The position numbers and the translations under genes are program-made. 64,000 nucleotides of DNA. Origin: Photobacterium rosenbergii. GTDB lineage: Bacteria; Pseudomonadota; Gammaproteobacteria; Enterobacterales; Vibrionaceae. The stretch covers positions 1-64,000 of the forward strand of contig NZ_PYMB01000005.1 in the NCBI RefSeq assembly GCF_003026455.1, written 5' to 3'. Positions 35,585 to 44,849 of the stretch are shown one piece after another. Under the pieces are notes generated by a model. The model was given only the letters and a program-made list of their open reading frames with translations. It was not told the DNA's origin and made no database searches. How positions within the stretch are numbered: the first letter of the stretch is position 1; each line of letters begins with the position of its first letter.

Positions 35585-35739
35585 GTTTGTTCTCCAACAA
35601 TAACTTAATAAAAAAATTTAACGTGATGAGATAGCTTTTTTGTTCTTCGGGTTATGTCTTTCTCACATAAGGTAAAGAACTTCGCTCTCTTCACCGGTTC
35701 GCTTAACTTGGAAATTACTATAACCAAAAAAATCAAAAT

Positions 35740-35753
35740 GAAAAATATTTTTC
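35740..35753. promoter_or_regulatory. Palindrome GAAAAATATTTTTC, copy 1 (candidate iol operator)
   Basis: This is a perfect 14-bp palindrome, preceded by T, located 155 bp upstream of the iolE start. It is identical to the copy at 35892. It is a candidate RpiR/IolR binding site, inferred from repetition and location. Confidence 0.55.
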
Positions 35754-35891
35754 GAGCATTAAAAAGGATTTCAGTTTTTTGGAAAAAACGGAAAAAACCC
35801 AGTTACCACGCGGCCTGAGACGATTTTTTGAGCAAGATCACAAACAAATAAAATCAATTAAAATCAATAATTTATGTGAAATATTAATTTT

Positions 35892-35905
35892 GAAAAATAT
35901 TTTTC
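35892..35905. promoter_or_regulatory. Palindrome GAAAAATATTTTTC, copy 2 (candidate iol operator)
   Basis: This is an exact second copy of the 14-bp palindrome, 152 bp from the first. It is roughly central in the 573-bp AT-rich gap between iolE and the sugar porter. Confidence 0.55.
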
Positions 35906-35997
35906 TTAATTTGATCAAGATATCATTTACGAATAAAAACCCACTTTGGGTATGGTCGAATCAAGATCAACTCCATATGATAAAACCATCACCTTAT

Positions 35998-36011
35998 GAA
36001 AAAATATTTTC
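35998..36011. promoter_or_regulatory. Near-copy GAAAAAATATTTTC of the iol palindrome
   Basis: It has the same outer GAA/TTC and AT core as copies 1 and 2 with one base shifted. It lies 147 bp before the sugar porter start and 106 bp from copy 2. The rest of the gap is AT-rich without a gene. Confidence 0.45.
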
Positions 36012-36157
36012 AAAGCAACATATAACTACTACAGATAAAAGGGTGAATTAAACAGCCGATACCTATGCCCTACAGTAATGAGCGTATCGGACCGCTACCC
36101 AGCTCATGCTTATTCGATGGTTGAGTGAGAGAAGGGGAATAAATCAAGGAGCAACAC

Positions 36158-37609
36158 ATGTCACCCACAACCGCGGCAGAAGCCCGAAAACATAATTTTG
36201 CTTACATTATTCGAATTTGTTGTATCGCAGCCCTAGGGGGAATTTTATTAGGTTACGATACCGCTGTTATTTCAGGCGCTATTGGTCCTATCAGAGAGCA
36301 CTTTGGCTTAACCCCAGCACAAACCGGTTGGGCTGTATCAAGTGTTGTTCTAGGTAGTATTATCGGTGCCGTCAGCGCCGGTTGGTCCGCACTCAAATAC
36401 GGGCGTCGTAAAACCCTCTTCATTGCCGCCATCCTCTTCATGATCTCCGCCATCGGTTCTGCGCTGGCAACCACCTTTACTTTCTACGTTATGCTACGCA
36501 TCGTTGGTGGTGTGGCAGTGGGCTTGGCCTGTGTGGTTTCACCTATGTACATGTCGGAAGTGGCACCGAAAGACTTCCGTGGCCGTGCCGTGAGTATGTT
36601 CCAGCAGTCTGCCGTTGTCGGTCAAACCGGTGTTTTCTACGTTAACTACCTGATTGCAAAAGGTATGAGTGAAACATGGCTAGTTGATATGGGCTGGCGT
36701 TGGATGCTGGGTTCTGAAATTATTCCTGCTGCGCTGTTTGCCGGTCTATTGTTCCTTATTCCTGAATCACCACGCTGGTTGGTACTAAAAGGCAAAATTA
36801 ACGAAGCCAAAGACACTTTGTCGCGCATCTCTAACCCGAAACATGCTGACCAGCTAATCGGCGAGATCCAGAGTTCACTGGCTGACTCCAATCAACCAGG
36901 CAAAAAACAAGTTAGCCTGCGTTCACCGCTTCTGTTTGCTATCTTGGTGATCGGTACCTTCGTTGCCGCAGCCCAGCAGCTGACCGGTATCAACGTCATC
37001 ATGTACTACACACCGGAAATCCTACGCCCAATCACAGGCAGCACAGAGAATGCGCTGTTCCAGACAACATTCGTCGGCATCGTGTTCATCCTGGGTAATG
37101 CGCTGGGTATGTACCTGATTGATAAAGTTGGCCGTCTACCACTGATGAAATACGGTACGTTCGGCTGTGCCGTTGGTATGACAGTAGTTGGTTTCGTCCT
37201 CTACACCGGCACTGAAGGCTACGCTGCCCTATTCGCTCTGTGTCTATACGTTGTTTCGTACGCAACCTCTTGGGGCTGTGCTTGCTGGACTATGATTTCT
37301 GAGATCTTCCCGAACAGCATCCGCTCCCGTGCGATGGCTATCGCAGTCGGTGCGCAGTGGTTCACTGGCTTCCTAGTAACCCAGTCGTTCCCAATGCTGA
37401 ACGAAAATGCCTTCCTGAAAGAAAACTTCAACGGCGCATTCAGCTTCTGGTTGTTCGCTGCCCTGTCGCTAATCTGTATGTTTGTGGTCGTGAAATATGT
37501 ACCAGAAACCAAAGGCGTCAGCTTGGAGAAAATGGAAGAAGCTATGGCGAAGAAACTTGGCAAGAAAGTACCGGCAGCTGCTGCTACTGAAGCTGAGGCT
37601 AGCGCTTAA
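36158..37609 (+). CDS. MFS sugar porter, probable inositol transporter (IolT-like)
   Basis: This 483-aa inner-membrane proton symporter has twelve predicted helices. Sugar-porter signatures are present: GGILLGYDTAVISGAIG in helix 1, YGRRKTLF between helices 2 and 3, PESPRWLVLKGK after helix 6, QQLTGINVIMYY in helix 7 and VPETKGVSLE after helix 12. Position opposite the iol operon, across a shared control region, makes myo-inositol the likely substrate. XylE-like sugars cannot be excluded. AAGGAG precedes the start. The C-terminal tail is Ala/Glu-rich. Confidence 0.88.
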   Translation: MSPTTAAEARKHNFAYIIRICCIAALGGILLGYDTAVISGAIGPIREHFGLTPAQTGWAVSSVVLGSIIGAVSAGWSALKYGRRKTLFIAAILFMISAIGSALATTFTFYVMLRIVGGVAVGLACVVSPMYMSEVAPKDFRGRAVSMFQQSAVVGQTGVFYVNYLIAKGMSETWLVDMGWRWMLGSEIIPAALFAGLLFLIPESPRWLVLKGKINEAKDTLSRISNPKHADQLIGEIQSSLADSNQPGKKQVSLRSPLLFAILVIGTFVAAAQQLTGINVIMYYTPEILRPITGSTENALFQTTFVGIVFILGNALGMYLIDKVGRLPLMKYGTFGCAVGMTVVGFVLYTGTEGYAALFALCLYVVSYATSWGCACWTMISEIFPNSIRSRAMAIAVGAQWFTGFLVTQSFPMLNENAFLKENFNGAFSFWLFAALSLICMFVVVKYVPETKGVSLEKMEEAMAKKLGKKVPAAAATEAEASA

Positions 37610-37655
37610 TCCATTCACTCTATCGAATTCCAATTGCTCCACATTTGGATGACAA

Positions 37656-37688
37656 ACAGGCTTACCGAAAGGTAAGCCTGTTTTTTTT
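37656..37688 (+). terminator. Terminator of the sugar porter gene
   Basis: ACAGGCTTACC and GGTAAGCCTGT are perfect 11-bp arms around GAAA, followed by eight T residues. Confidence 0.93.
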
Positions 37689-37732
37689 AATGCAAGAGCT
37701 TCAGATTGCAGGGAACAGCTTTTTGCTGGGGG

Positions 37733-38644
37733 TTAGCTTTGCAGCATCAGCTGGATATCTGGCGCTTTGTTTAGACACGCTTTGACCAACTCTGACAGTT
37801 GCGGCGCAAGCCCTTCGCGCTTGTAATACATGTAGAGCGGCAAGACCAAGTTCACTTCATCGATCGGTACACAGACACAGTTATCCTGGGCAATAAACTT
37901 GATGCACTTGGGAGCAATGGAGATCCCCAGCCCCGAAGAGACAGAGGTCACCAAATGGCGCATATTATCCGGATGACAGGTGATATTGGGCGAGAAGCCA
38001 TTTTCCTGGCAAAGCAGTAAGATATGCTCATACATCTCTGTCCACTCATTAGGCTTGAACAAGATAAATCGCTCATTACGAAGCTCGCTCAGGGCCAGCG
38101 CCTTGCGCTCAGCCAGCGGATGGTTCAGCGGCAAAATCGCCATTAGCCGGTCGGAGTAGATTTTCTCGACCATAAACTGATTACCATCCAGCTTTGGCTG
38201 GCGGCGGGAAAAGGCGATATCAATTTTGTTCTCGGTTAATGACTGGTACTGCTCGTCAGCCGCCATTTCGAAAAGGTTAGCCTGGGTGTTGGGATTGGTC
38301 GCCATGAAATTGCTCAGCAGCGTCGGCAAGAAGAACGAGCAGGCCGTCGCCAAATACCCAATATTGATTTGGCACTCCCCTTGCTCGGTGGTTTGCCCCA
38401 CCAGCGATTTTACCCGTTGATCATTGGCAATAATATTCAGCGCCTCAGGCAGCAGGACTTCTCCTGCCTGCGTGAGTTCAACCTGATGGGTTGTTCGTTG
38501 GAACAGCTTCACACCCAGTTCATTTTCCAGCTCAGACACATGGCGCGACACCGTTGGCTGCACCGTATGCAGCTCCCTCGCTGCAGCTGAAAAGTTCTTT
38601 AATTTTGCCACGGTTATGAAAGTTCTGAGTGTTTTTATGTCCAT
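37733..38644 (-). CDS. LysR-family regulator of the symporter-lyase cassette
   Basis: This 303-aa regulator has an HTH domain (MDIKTLRTFITVAKLKNFS...TVQPTVSRHVSELE core) and an effector-binding domain ending with an LPLYMYYKREG strand. Start 38644 is used because it gives the classical LysR N-terminus. A frame four codons longer exists. It is divergent from the SSS symporter gene across about 200 bp. It probably activates the symporter-acetyltransferase-lyase genes in response to an imported sugar. Confidence 0.87.
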   Translation of the reverse strand: MDIKTLRTFITVAKLKNFSAAARELHTVQPTVSRHVSELENELGVKLFQRTTHQVELTQAGEVLLPEALNIIANDQRVKSLVGQTTEQGECQINIGYLATACSFFLPTLLSNFMATNPNTQANLFEMAADEQYQSLTENKIDIAFSRRQPKLDGNQFMVEKIYSDRLMAILPLNHPLAERKALALSELRNERFILFKPNEWTEMYEHILLLCQENGFSPNITCHPDNMRHLVTSVSSGLGISIAPKCIKFIAQDNCVCVPIDEVNLVLPLYMYYKREGLAPQLSELVKACLNKAPDIQLMLQS

Positions 38645-38665
38645 CCAACTGCCCATTCGCCATTT

Positions 38666-38680
38666 GTATTATTGTTATAC
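38666..38680. promoter_or_regulatory. Possible LysR box upstream of the symporter
   Basis: GTATTATTGTTATAC has 4-base arms and meets the T-N11-A rule (T at 38667, A at 38679). It is 22 bases upstream of the LysR start and 168 bases before the symporter start. Confidence 0.4.
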
Positions 38681-38847
38681 ATTAATATCATTTCCACAGA
38701 TTGATAAGGGTCTCTATAGTGAAACGTGTATCAGGTCTCATGCTTTTTACCGCATGGTTACTTGCACCAAAACAACTACAAAAGGGATGAGACATCTCAA
38801 CGTTGCCTTATAACACCTTTGCCCTATCACAATAGGAACCTACAAAT

Positions 38848-40629
38848 ATGGATATCGATATTCTTGTCGTACTCGTGTACTTCGTCTTTTTGATGAGCCT
38901 CGGCTGGGTCTTCCGCTCAGCAGCCGCCAATACCAGTGAATACTTCCGCGGGGGCGGCCGGATGCTATGGTGGATGGTTGGCTCCAGTGCATTCATGATG
39001 GCACTGAGCGCCATGACCTTCACCGGCCTGATGGGCAAAGCGCTTACCAGCGGCATGTCAGTGGGTGTGGTATTCATTGCTAACGCCCTCGGCTATTTCT
39101 GTAACTACCTCTTCTTTGCCGCCAAAGCGCGCCAAATGCGTGTGATCAGCCCACTGCAGGGTGTAAGACTGCGTTTGGGTAAAGTGAACGAGCAGGTTTT
39201 CACCTGGGCCAACGTTCCACTTAGCGTCCTGCAGGCAGCTATCTGGCTAAACGGTCTTGCTGTATTTACCAGTGCCGTTGTCGGGGTACCACTTGAGCAA
39301 ACCATCATCGGTGCAGGTCTGGTTGTACTGTTCATGTCGCTAGTCGGTGGTAGCTGGGCGGTTATCGCTTCGGACTTCATGCAGATGATCATCATTACCG
39401 TGATGACGTTCGTGGCTGCCATGGTCGCGATTTGGAAATCGGGCGGTGTCGGTAACCTAATGGAAGTTGGCCTGCCAACCCAACAGCTTATCGGTGACGG
39501 CTATAGCTACACTCACCTATTTGTTGGCTGGTTTATCTGTATCTTCATCAAGCAGTTTTTCAGCACCAACAACATGGTCGACTCCTACCGTTTCATTGCC
39601 TCAAAAGATACCAAGAACGCCCGTAAGGCTGCGCTTCTAGCTTGTTCGCTGATGATCCTCGGCCCTATGATCTGGTTCCTGCCAGCATGGTTTGTTGCCG
39701 GTAACTACCCAGACGTAGCAACTTGGGGCTTGGAAGGCCTGGGCGACAAAGTAGCCGATGCGACTTACTACATCTTCGTTAGCCGTGAAATGCCTGTCGG
39801 TATGGTTGGCCTAATGCTAGCAGCCATGTTCGCGGCCACCATGTCTTCAATGGACTCAGCCCTTAACCGTAACGCGGGTATCATCCTGAAAAGTGTTTAC
39901 GAACCTTACTTCTGTAAAGACTTCTCTGAAAAACACCTGATGCTAGCGAGTAAGATCCTAACTGCGGTATTCGGTGTAGTGATCATCGTAACCGGTCTGT
40001 TCCTCACCTCGCTAAAAGAGTTCGGCCTGTTTGACCTGATGATGCTGGTCGGTACGCTGGTTGGCTTCCCGGTGCTTATTCCTTCCATCATGTGTTTCTT
40101 CATCCGTAAAACACCCGACTGGGCTGGCTGGGGCACAATCCTTGTCGGTATGGGCGTGTCAGCCATCATCGCCTTCGGTATCACCCCGCAAACCATTGAA
40201 GCGGTTCTGGGCCTAGATGCACCAATCAGTGCCCGTGAGTTTGCTGAGATGAAGTCTGTCACCCTGGGTGTTATCGGCCACATGTCTATTACCTTGCCGT
40301 TCTTTGTCCTATCGCGCTTCTTCTACAAAGAGCCATCGCCAGAGCGTGCAGCAGAAATCAACAAGTTCTTCAACAACATCGACACTGAAGTGGTGGTTGA
40401 AGATACGGAAGCGAGCATCCGCATGGATAACAAACAGCACGACATGCTGGGCAAGATGCTGCTGACAGCATCGGTATTCTTGGCTTCACTGGCCCTTGTG
40501 CCAAACCCATTGTGGGGACGTGCACTGTTTATTGTGGTTGCCTCGATTGTCGGCTTTATTGGCTTCCTACTGCTGCGCTCCAAGCGCAAGCTGGCCGGAG
40601 CGACCAATGCTGAGTTGGCAACCAACTAA
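38848..40629 (+). CDS. Sodium:solute symporter family transporter (SSS)
   Basis: This 593-aa protein has about 13-14 hydrophobic helices and SSS features: an N-terminal YFVFLMSLGWVFR helix, EYFRGGGRMLWWMVGSSAFMMALSAMTFTG (sodium-site helix, cited in part), and MLAAMFAATMSSMDSALNRNAGI, which matches the conserved sodium-binding helix 8 Ser/Thr pattern. It takes up a solute with sodium. A long C-terminal extension holds two more helices. The downstream enzymes suggest that a uronic-acid-containing or acetylated oligosaccharide or monosaccharide is the cargo, which is inference. It is first of a three-gene unit. Confidence 0.88.
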   Translation: MDIDILVVLVYFVFLMSLGWVFRSAAANTSEYFRGGGRMLWWMVGSSAFMMALSAMTFTGLMGKALTSGMSVGVVFIANALGYFCNYLFFAAKARQMRVISPLQGVRLRLGKVNEQVFTWANVPLSVLQAAIWLNGLAVFTSAVVGVPLEQTIIGAGLVVLFMSLVGGSWAVIASDFMQMIIITVMTFVAAMVAIWKSGGVGNLMEVGLPTQQLIGDGYSYTHLFVGWFICIFIKQFFSTNNMVDSYRFIASKDTKNARKAALLACSLMILGPMIWFLPAWFVAGNYPDVATWGLEGLGDKVADATYYIFVSREMPVGMVGLMLAAMFAATMSSMDSALNRNAGIILKSVYEPYFCKDFSEKHLMLASKILTAVFGVVIIVTGLFLTSLKEFGLFDLMMLVGTLVGFPVLIPSIMCFFIRKTPDWAGWGTILVGMGVSAIIAFGITPQTIEAVLGLDAPISAREFAEMKSVTLGVIGHMSITLPFFVLSRFFYKEPSPERAAEINKFFNNIDTEVVVEDTEASIRMDNKQHDMLGKMLLTASVFLASLALVPNPLWGRALFIVVASIVGFIGFLLLRSKRKLAGATNAELATN

Positions 40630-40734
40630 GCGATTTACCAAACTCTTTTAGAAAACCAGTACTTTGAACAACCAGTTATTTTGAACTACCAGAGATAGGA
40701 GCGCCTTGCTCCTATCTCTTTTCGGGAGACAACC

Positions 40735-41286
40735 ATGTCAGTACAGAAACGTTTTGGGGGCGAGCTCAGCGAAGAAGAATTCAAAAAATTCACGCTCTAC
40801 ACTACCCAAAGCAACAACTTCGAGGATGACAATACCCGCGCCCAGATCCTCGGCTTCCAAAACGAAGGGGTGCGTATTGCCCCGGGCGCTATCGTCCGCA
40901 TCGGCGACAACCAAATTGCCAAAAACAGTTATGTCGGCCTGTATAGCTACATCAACGGCGACGTCTCCATCGGTGAGAATGTGTTGATTGGCCCGCATGT
41001 CTCTATCGTAGCATCCAACCACCTTTTTGATCCGACAACAGGCCACTTCAGCGCTCGTACCTGCCTCGAAAAAGGCAAAGTCGTTATCGAAGACGGCGTC
41101 TGGCTGACATCCGGTGTCGTGATCACCCCCGGTGTCATCGTGGGCAAATCAGCCTTGGTCTGCGCCAACGCAGTCGTTACTCGTGATGTCGCTCCCCATG
41201 CGATTGTGGCAGGCTCCCCTGCCAAGCAGATCGGAGAGATCAACCCGCAGAGCGGCGAATATATTTGGTATAACAAGGAGGTGTAA
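40735..41286 (+). CDS. Hexapeptide-repeat sugar O-acetyltransferase (LacA/Maa-like)
   Basis: This 183-aa left-handed beta-helix protein has imperfect [LIV]GxxxX hexapeptides through residues 45-165. It carries the catalytic-type His in VASNHLFDP and the C-terminal coil VGKSALVCANAVVTRDVAPHAIVAGSPAKQIGEI. This fold transfers acetyl from acetyl-CoA to sugar hydroxyls. In a catabolic cassette it may, like LacA, acetylate non-metabolised sugars. The GGGAG ribosome site is close to the ATG. The next gene begins one base after its stop, so the two are coupled. Confidence 0.84.
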   Translation: MSVQKRFGGELSEEEFKKFTLYTTQSNNFEDDNTRAQILGFQNEGVRIAPGAIVRIGDNQIAKNSYVGLYSYINGDVSIGENVLIGPHVSIVASNHLFDPTTGHFSARTCLEKGKVVIEDGVWLTSGVVITPGVIVGKSALVCANAVVTRDVAPHAIVAGSPAKQIGEINPQSGEYIWYNKEV

Positions 41287-41287
41287 T

Positions 41288-43552
41288 ATGTTGTCTCTAC
41301 GCCGAACCCATGACTTTCAAAAGTTTGTGACCCCGGAGCAAAATAAGCCTGCCCGGGTTAACCCACCAAGCTTCAACTGGCCACAGTCAAACTACCAAGC
41401 CATCTACAACATCGAACTGGAGCATGTCGAAAAGCAACTACAATGGCGCTGGGAGAATGTCAGCTCGCCATTTCGCCTGCCATTTCTATTGTCTTCAGGA
41501 CAATACCGCTGGCGGGTACAAGACATCGACAGCAACACCTCACAATGGATGACGTTTGCCATTGACAGCCAAACCGAGAAATACCTGCCGCCAAGCGCCA
41601 AGGAGCTGTTCGAGCTATGCAGCGAACACCAACAGTTCTTAATGTATTTTGACCAGGATATCCCGAGCGTTCGTGACTTTTCAGCACAGTCTTATCAGAA
41701 GTTCAAAAACACAGCGAAGCTAGTAGATATTGATGCCATCAGCTACCCGACGCATTACCGCCGCGGACAGGAAGAAGGCAAGCGCACCGCGATTGCTAAC
41801 GTGCGCAACTGGATTGACCGCGACCTGATGGCCCTGACCCTGCTCTACAAAATCTGGGGCGAGGAAGAAAGCGGCGAGTTGGCCGTACAACTGATGCTAC
41901 GACTGGCAGAATGGAGTCCGGAAGGCCCGGCTTCACTTTTGCGCCCTTGCACCTGGGGTGACGAGGTCGGCCTATCCCTAGCCCGCAACCTGTATCTCGC
42001 CTATCACTGGTTGGCGCCACTGCTAACCGACAGCGAAAAAGACTTTATCAGGCCAATGCTGGTTCGTATTGCCTATCAAATGGAGCAGCGGTTAGAGCAA
42101 GATCATTTCAAACAGTTCCCGGGCCATTCACACACTTCCCGCTTGCCTGCTTACCTTGGGGTTGCAGCACTGGCTCTGCATAAAGAGTATGATCAGCAGG
42201 TGTGCGAGCGCTGGCTCAACTACGCCCTGATGATCTACCAGAGTGTATTACCATTTTATGGCGGCGAAGACGGCAGCTGGGCGGAAGGGCCATTCTACTC
42301 ATCGTCTTACAGCAAATGGCACCACCCTTTCTTCCTTTCGGTTGAACGGCTAAGCGGGTTCTCTTTCTATGACCACCCGTTTTACAAAAACTACTGTCAG
42401 TTTGCGATGGACTTTGTGGCACCCGAGCAAGACATCCACCCGTTCGGCGATGGCTTCTGGTGCAAGCGCGATGGCCGCGAGTGGCCGGGCTTTTTTGCCC
42501 AGAACCCGCTGCGGATCTACGCCGAGCGTTTCGGTGACGAACATGCCCGCGCAACTTGCCAGCAGCTAGAGGCAAAAATCGATGTGTTCCACCTGCACTT
42601 GCTTGATGTCGTCCCTACGGTGAAGCAATTGGCTTTTGCTGAGAATAAAGCCTCAGCAAATACATCTCAGGTAAAAGGCATAGATAACGAAGACTTAAAT
42701 AACGAAGAAACGCTATATAGCCAATACTATGGCTTTGCCGGGCTTGGCAAAATGCAGACTAATGAACTGGCGCTATACTACCGGGCCAGCCAATTTGGCA
42801 ATAGCTCCCACCGCCATGCGGATCAGGGAAATATCGCCTTGTTTGATAATGGCGAAAGCATCCTGACACCAAGCGGCAGCTACGGATACCGTTTTGGCAG
42901 CGGCCACCACAGCCAATGGACCCGCACCACACAGGCCCATAACTTGCCGCTATTTGGCGGTAAAGAAAAAGGGAATGGCCAAATCCTTGATAACGAGGCA
43001 GCGACTGCCAAGGTATTGCGTCACGAGCAAGGCATAGGTTGGAGCTTGGTCCAGCTCGAACTGGCACTAGCCTACGAGGACACCCACCGATACACCCGTA
43101 CCTTGGTAATGGTGGATGGCAAAGGACTACTTATCTGCGATCAAATCTCGCTGCATGAGGCGCAAGCTGTCCGGTGGCGTTTGCACTCACCGCTTGATGT
43201 ATTCGCTGATGGCCAGCACGTTAACCTCGCAGGGCAACGCAGTAATTATCAAGTTAGCTTACCAAGCCATGACCAAATCAACCCGCAGTTATCCTTTGGT
43301 TATGACAATGACACTTCCCACGATGAAGAAGTGATCTCCGATGCCAGCGAGCACATGTACCACTTAGAGTGGACCTTGCCAAAGCAACAAGAGCACCTGA
43401 TTGTCTCTTGTTGCGAGAAACAACCTATCGACCACCAGCTCGGTAGCAATCAGACACTGGCTATCTTTACCGGCGCAGACACCATACTCATCGACTTCAA
43501 TAACGACAGTGTGGATATCCAACAAACTGAAGAGAAAATCGCTGTTGGCTAA
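41288..43552 (+). CDS. Heparinase II/III-family polysaccharide lyase or related glycan enzyme
   Basis: This 754-aa protein has an N-terminal domain with WPQ and W-R-W repeats (DUF4962-like), an (alpha/alpha) barrel (about 130-470) with GHSHTSRLP and GGEDGSWAEGPFYSSSY, and a C-terminal heparinase II/III-like beta-sandwich. The sandwich starts with the family motif SSHRHADQGNIALF (His508, His510, Asp512). No signal peptide is seen, so it probably acts in the cytoplasm on imported oligosaccharides. Lyases of this type cleave heparin/heparan, alginate or related uronides. The substrate is unknown. The start at 41288 has AAGGAG and follows the acetyltransferase directly. Confidence 0.86.
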   Translation: MLSLRRTHDFQKFVTPEQNKPARVNPPSFNWPQSNYQAIYNIELEHVEKQLQWRWENVSSPFRLPFLLSSGQYRWRVQDIDSNTSQWMTFAIDSQTEKYLPPSAKELFELCSEHQQFLMYFDQDIPSVRDFSAQSYQKFKNTAKLVDIDAISYPTHYRRGQEEGKRTAIANVRNWIDRDLMALTLLYKIWGEEESGELAVQLMLRLAEWSPEGPASLLRPCTWGDEVGLSLARNLYLAYHWLAPLLTDSEKDFIRPMLVRIAYQMEQRLEQDHFKQFPGHSHTSRLPAYLGVAALALHKEYDQQVCERWLNYALMIYQSVLPFYGGEDGSWAEGPFYSSSYSKWHHPFFLSVERLSGFSFYDHPFYKNYCQFAMDFVAPEQDIHPFGDGFWCKRDGREWPGFFAQNPLRIYAERFGDEHARATCQQLEAKIDVFHLHLLDVVPTVKQLAFAENKASANTSQVKGIDNEDLNNEETLYSQYYGFAGLGKMQTNELALYYRASQFGNSSHRHADQGNIALFDNGESILTPSGSYGYRFGSGHHSQWTRTTQAHNLPLFGGKEKGNGQILDNEAATAKVLRHEQGIGWSLVQLELALAYEDTHRYTRTLVMVDGKGLLICDQISLHEAQAVRWRLHSPLDVFADGQHVNLAGQRSNYQVSLPSHDQINPQLSFGYDNDTSHDEEVISDASEHMYHLEWTLPKQQEHLIVSCCEKQPIDHQLGSNQTLAIFTGADTILIDFNNDSVDIQQTEEKIAVG

Positions 43553-43574
43553 GTGCTAAGAGTGCCCAAACCAA

Positions 43575-43614
43575 GCAATAACCCCACCGGATTTTCATCC
43601 GGTGGGGTTATTGC
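43575..43614 (+). terminator. Very strong terminator of the symporter-lyase cassette
   Basis: Two perfect 18-bp arms, GCAATAACCCCACCGGAT and ATCCGGTGGGGTTATTGC, flank TTTC. It lies 22 bases after the lyase stop. Confidence 0.9.
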
Positions 43615-43651
43615 TATATTGCCGTTCTAGTTTTCTTACTGCCTGAATCTT

Positions 43652-44239
43652 ATGCGGCCTTTCATTTCATCGAAACTCCCCTCGCGCAACCTTGGGAAAC
43701 TCTTTGGCATAAGCCTTGCGATGTTGCTCCTTTCTGGCTGCGAAATGAGAAATCAGTTTGAACTGGCCGCCGAGGCCGACCCGCAGAAGCTGGTAGCTAT
43801 TACCCATTACGGTACCACAGCCACTAATCGTTTGGGGGAAACCGGCTTTCGGGTTTACCTGCGCAACAGTTCACCGAGAGAAATCCAGTCAATGACTTTG
43901 CATGTCAGCGCCTATGACCGACAAGGGGCTTTAGTGGGAGGCGTAATACAAACTGATGAGCAGAGCGGCGACCTGAGTAAAAAGCACAGTGGTTTGAAGG
44001 CTTTGCACTTTAACCAAACCTTGAAACCAGGTGGAGGAGCACATCCTCTGTGGCCAAGCGTTTGGACACAAAAGACATCAGGACAATCACCTATCGTATG
44101 CGCAATTATGGACTCGGCGGAGGTTGCCTACACGGACGGTACAAGGGCGGTCATTCCCAAACAGGCGCTGGATACGATGACTTACAACCCCAAATGCCTG
44201 AGCCTTGCTGGTACTGAATTCAATTTCGGCACCAATTAA
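43652..44239 (+). CDS. Putative lipoprotein of unknown function
   Basis: The 195-aa product has a lipobox, MLLLSGC with Cys30, after a basic N-region and hydrophobic helix. It is thus likely lipid-anchored in the periplasm or outer membrane. The mature part contains a beta-sandwich-like stretch (GFRVYLRNSSPREIQSMTLHVSAYDRQG, cited in part) and two further cysteines. I do not recognise the family. It is a single gene, and the ribosome site is weak. The upstream terminator isolates it from the lyase operon. Confidence 0.7.
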   Translation: MRPFISSKLPSRNLGKLFGISLAMLLLSGCEMRNQFELAAEADPQKLVAITHYGTTATNRLGETGFRVYLRNSSPREIQSMTLHVSAYDRQGALVGGVIQTDEQSGDLSKKHSGLKALHFNQTLKPGGGAHPLWPSVWTQKTSGQSPIVCAIMDSAEVAYTDGTRAVIPKQALDTMTYNPKCLSLAGTEFNFGTN

Positions 44240-44289
44240 TAAGGAAGGAAGGGTTGGCAAAGAATTAGGCAGTTTCTGTTGAGATAGAA

Positions 44290-44673
44290 TTACTTGTAGC
44301 AAGAGTTGTTGTCACAGCGGGATCGACGGACAAATAGCCTTGAAATCTGCTGACGATGTTTGGCAAAGAACAAATAAACCCTATCCGCGAAAGGTTTGAT
44401 CCACCACCAGCGCAGAAAAGCCACCCGCCACTCTTTGCCAACCAAACGCCACGCATGGTAAGTGACATCAAGGCCATACAAAGGTTGTCCCTCAAGGTCT
44501 CCATGCAGGATTTGCATCGCAGCATCCGGGTCTACCTCAGGAAAGCGCTCAATAAAGTCATCTTGATGGATATCTTCAAGTTGAATGGCGTTGCTTGAGT
44601 CATGGCGTTTGAGGGCATCCATCTCTTGCGCGCACAATGGGCAAGCGCCATCGTAAAAAATAATCAGCATCAT
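44290..44673 (-). CDS. Thiol-disulfide oxidoreductase of the DCC family (DUF393)
   Basis: This 127-aa protein starts MMLIIFYDGACPLCAQEMD, the YDGxCPLC motif that names the DCC family. It has further conserved segments GLDVTYHAWRLVG and a basic, Trp-rich C-terminus. The CxxC-like pair suggests a redox role, though few members have been studied. GGAG lies five bases before the ATG. It is a single gene, convergent with the lipoprotein gene. Confidence 0.86.
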   Translation of the reverse strand: MMLIIFYDGACPLCAQEMDALKRHDSSNAIQLEDIHQDDFIERFPEVDPDAAMQILHGDLEGQPLYGLDVTYHAWRLVGKEWRVAFLRWWWIKPFADRVYLFFAKHRQQISRLFVRRSRCDNNSCYK

Positions 44674-44849
44674 CTATTCTCCATTTTCGATATAGAGTAT
44701 ACGGAGCTCAGAGCAAAAAGGATTTGCCAGATATTCCCCCTGCACCTTTTTCGTGAAGTCGATGCGATCACCAACAAGCAAACGATTGCCAAGCGGAAAA
44801 ATGATACCTACAATGCATGCGCCTTTCTCACAATTGTCCACTGAGCATA

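Noticed and set aside
41132..41287. Upstream extension of the heparinase II/III frame to an earlier ATG
   Set aside because: It runs inside the acetyltransferase gene in another frame, and the ATG at 41288 has an AAGGAG ribosome site and a family-like start.
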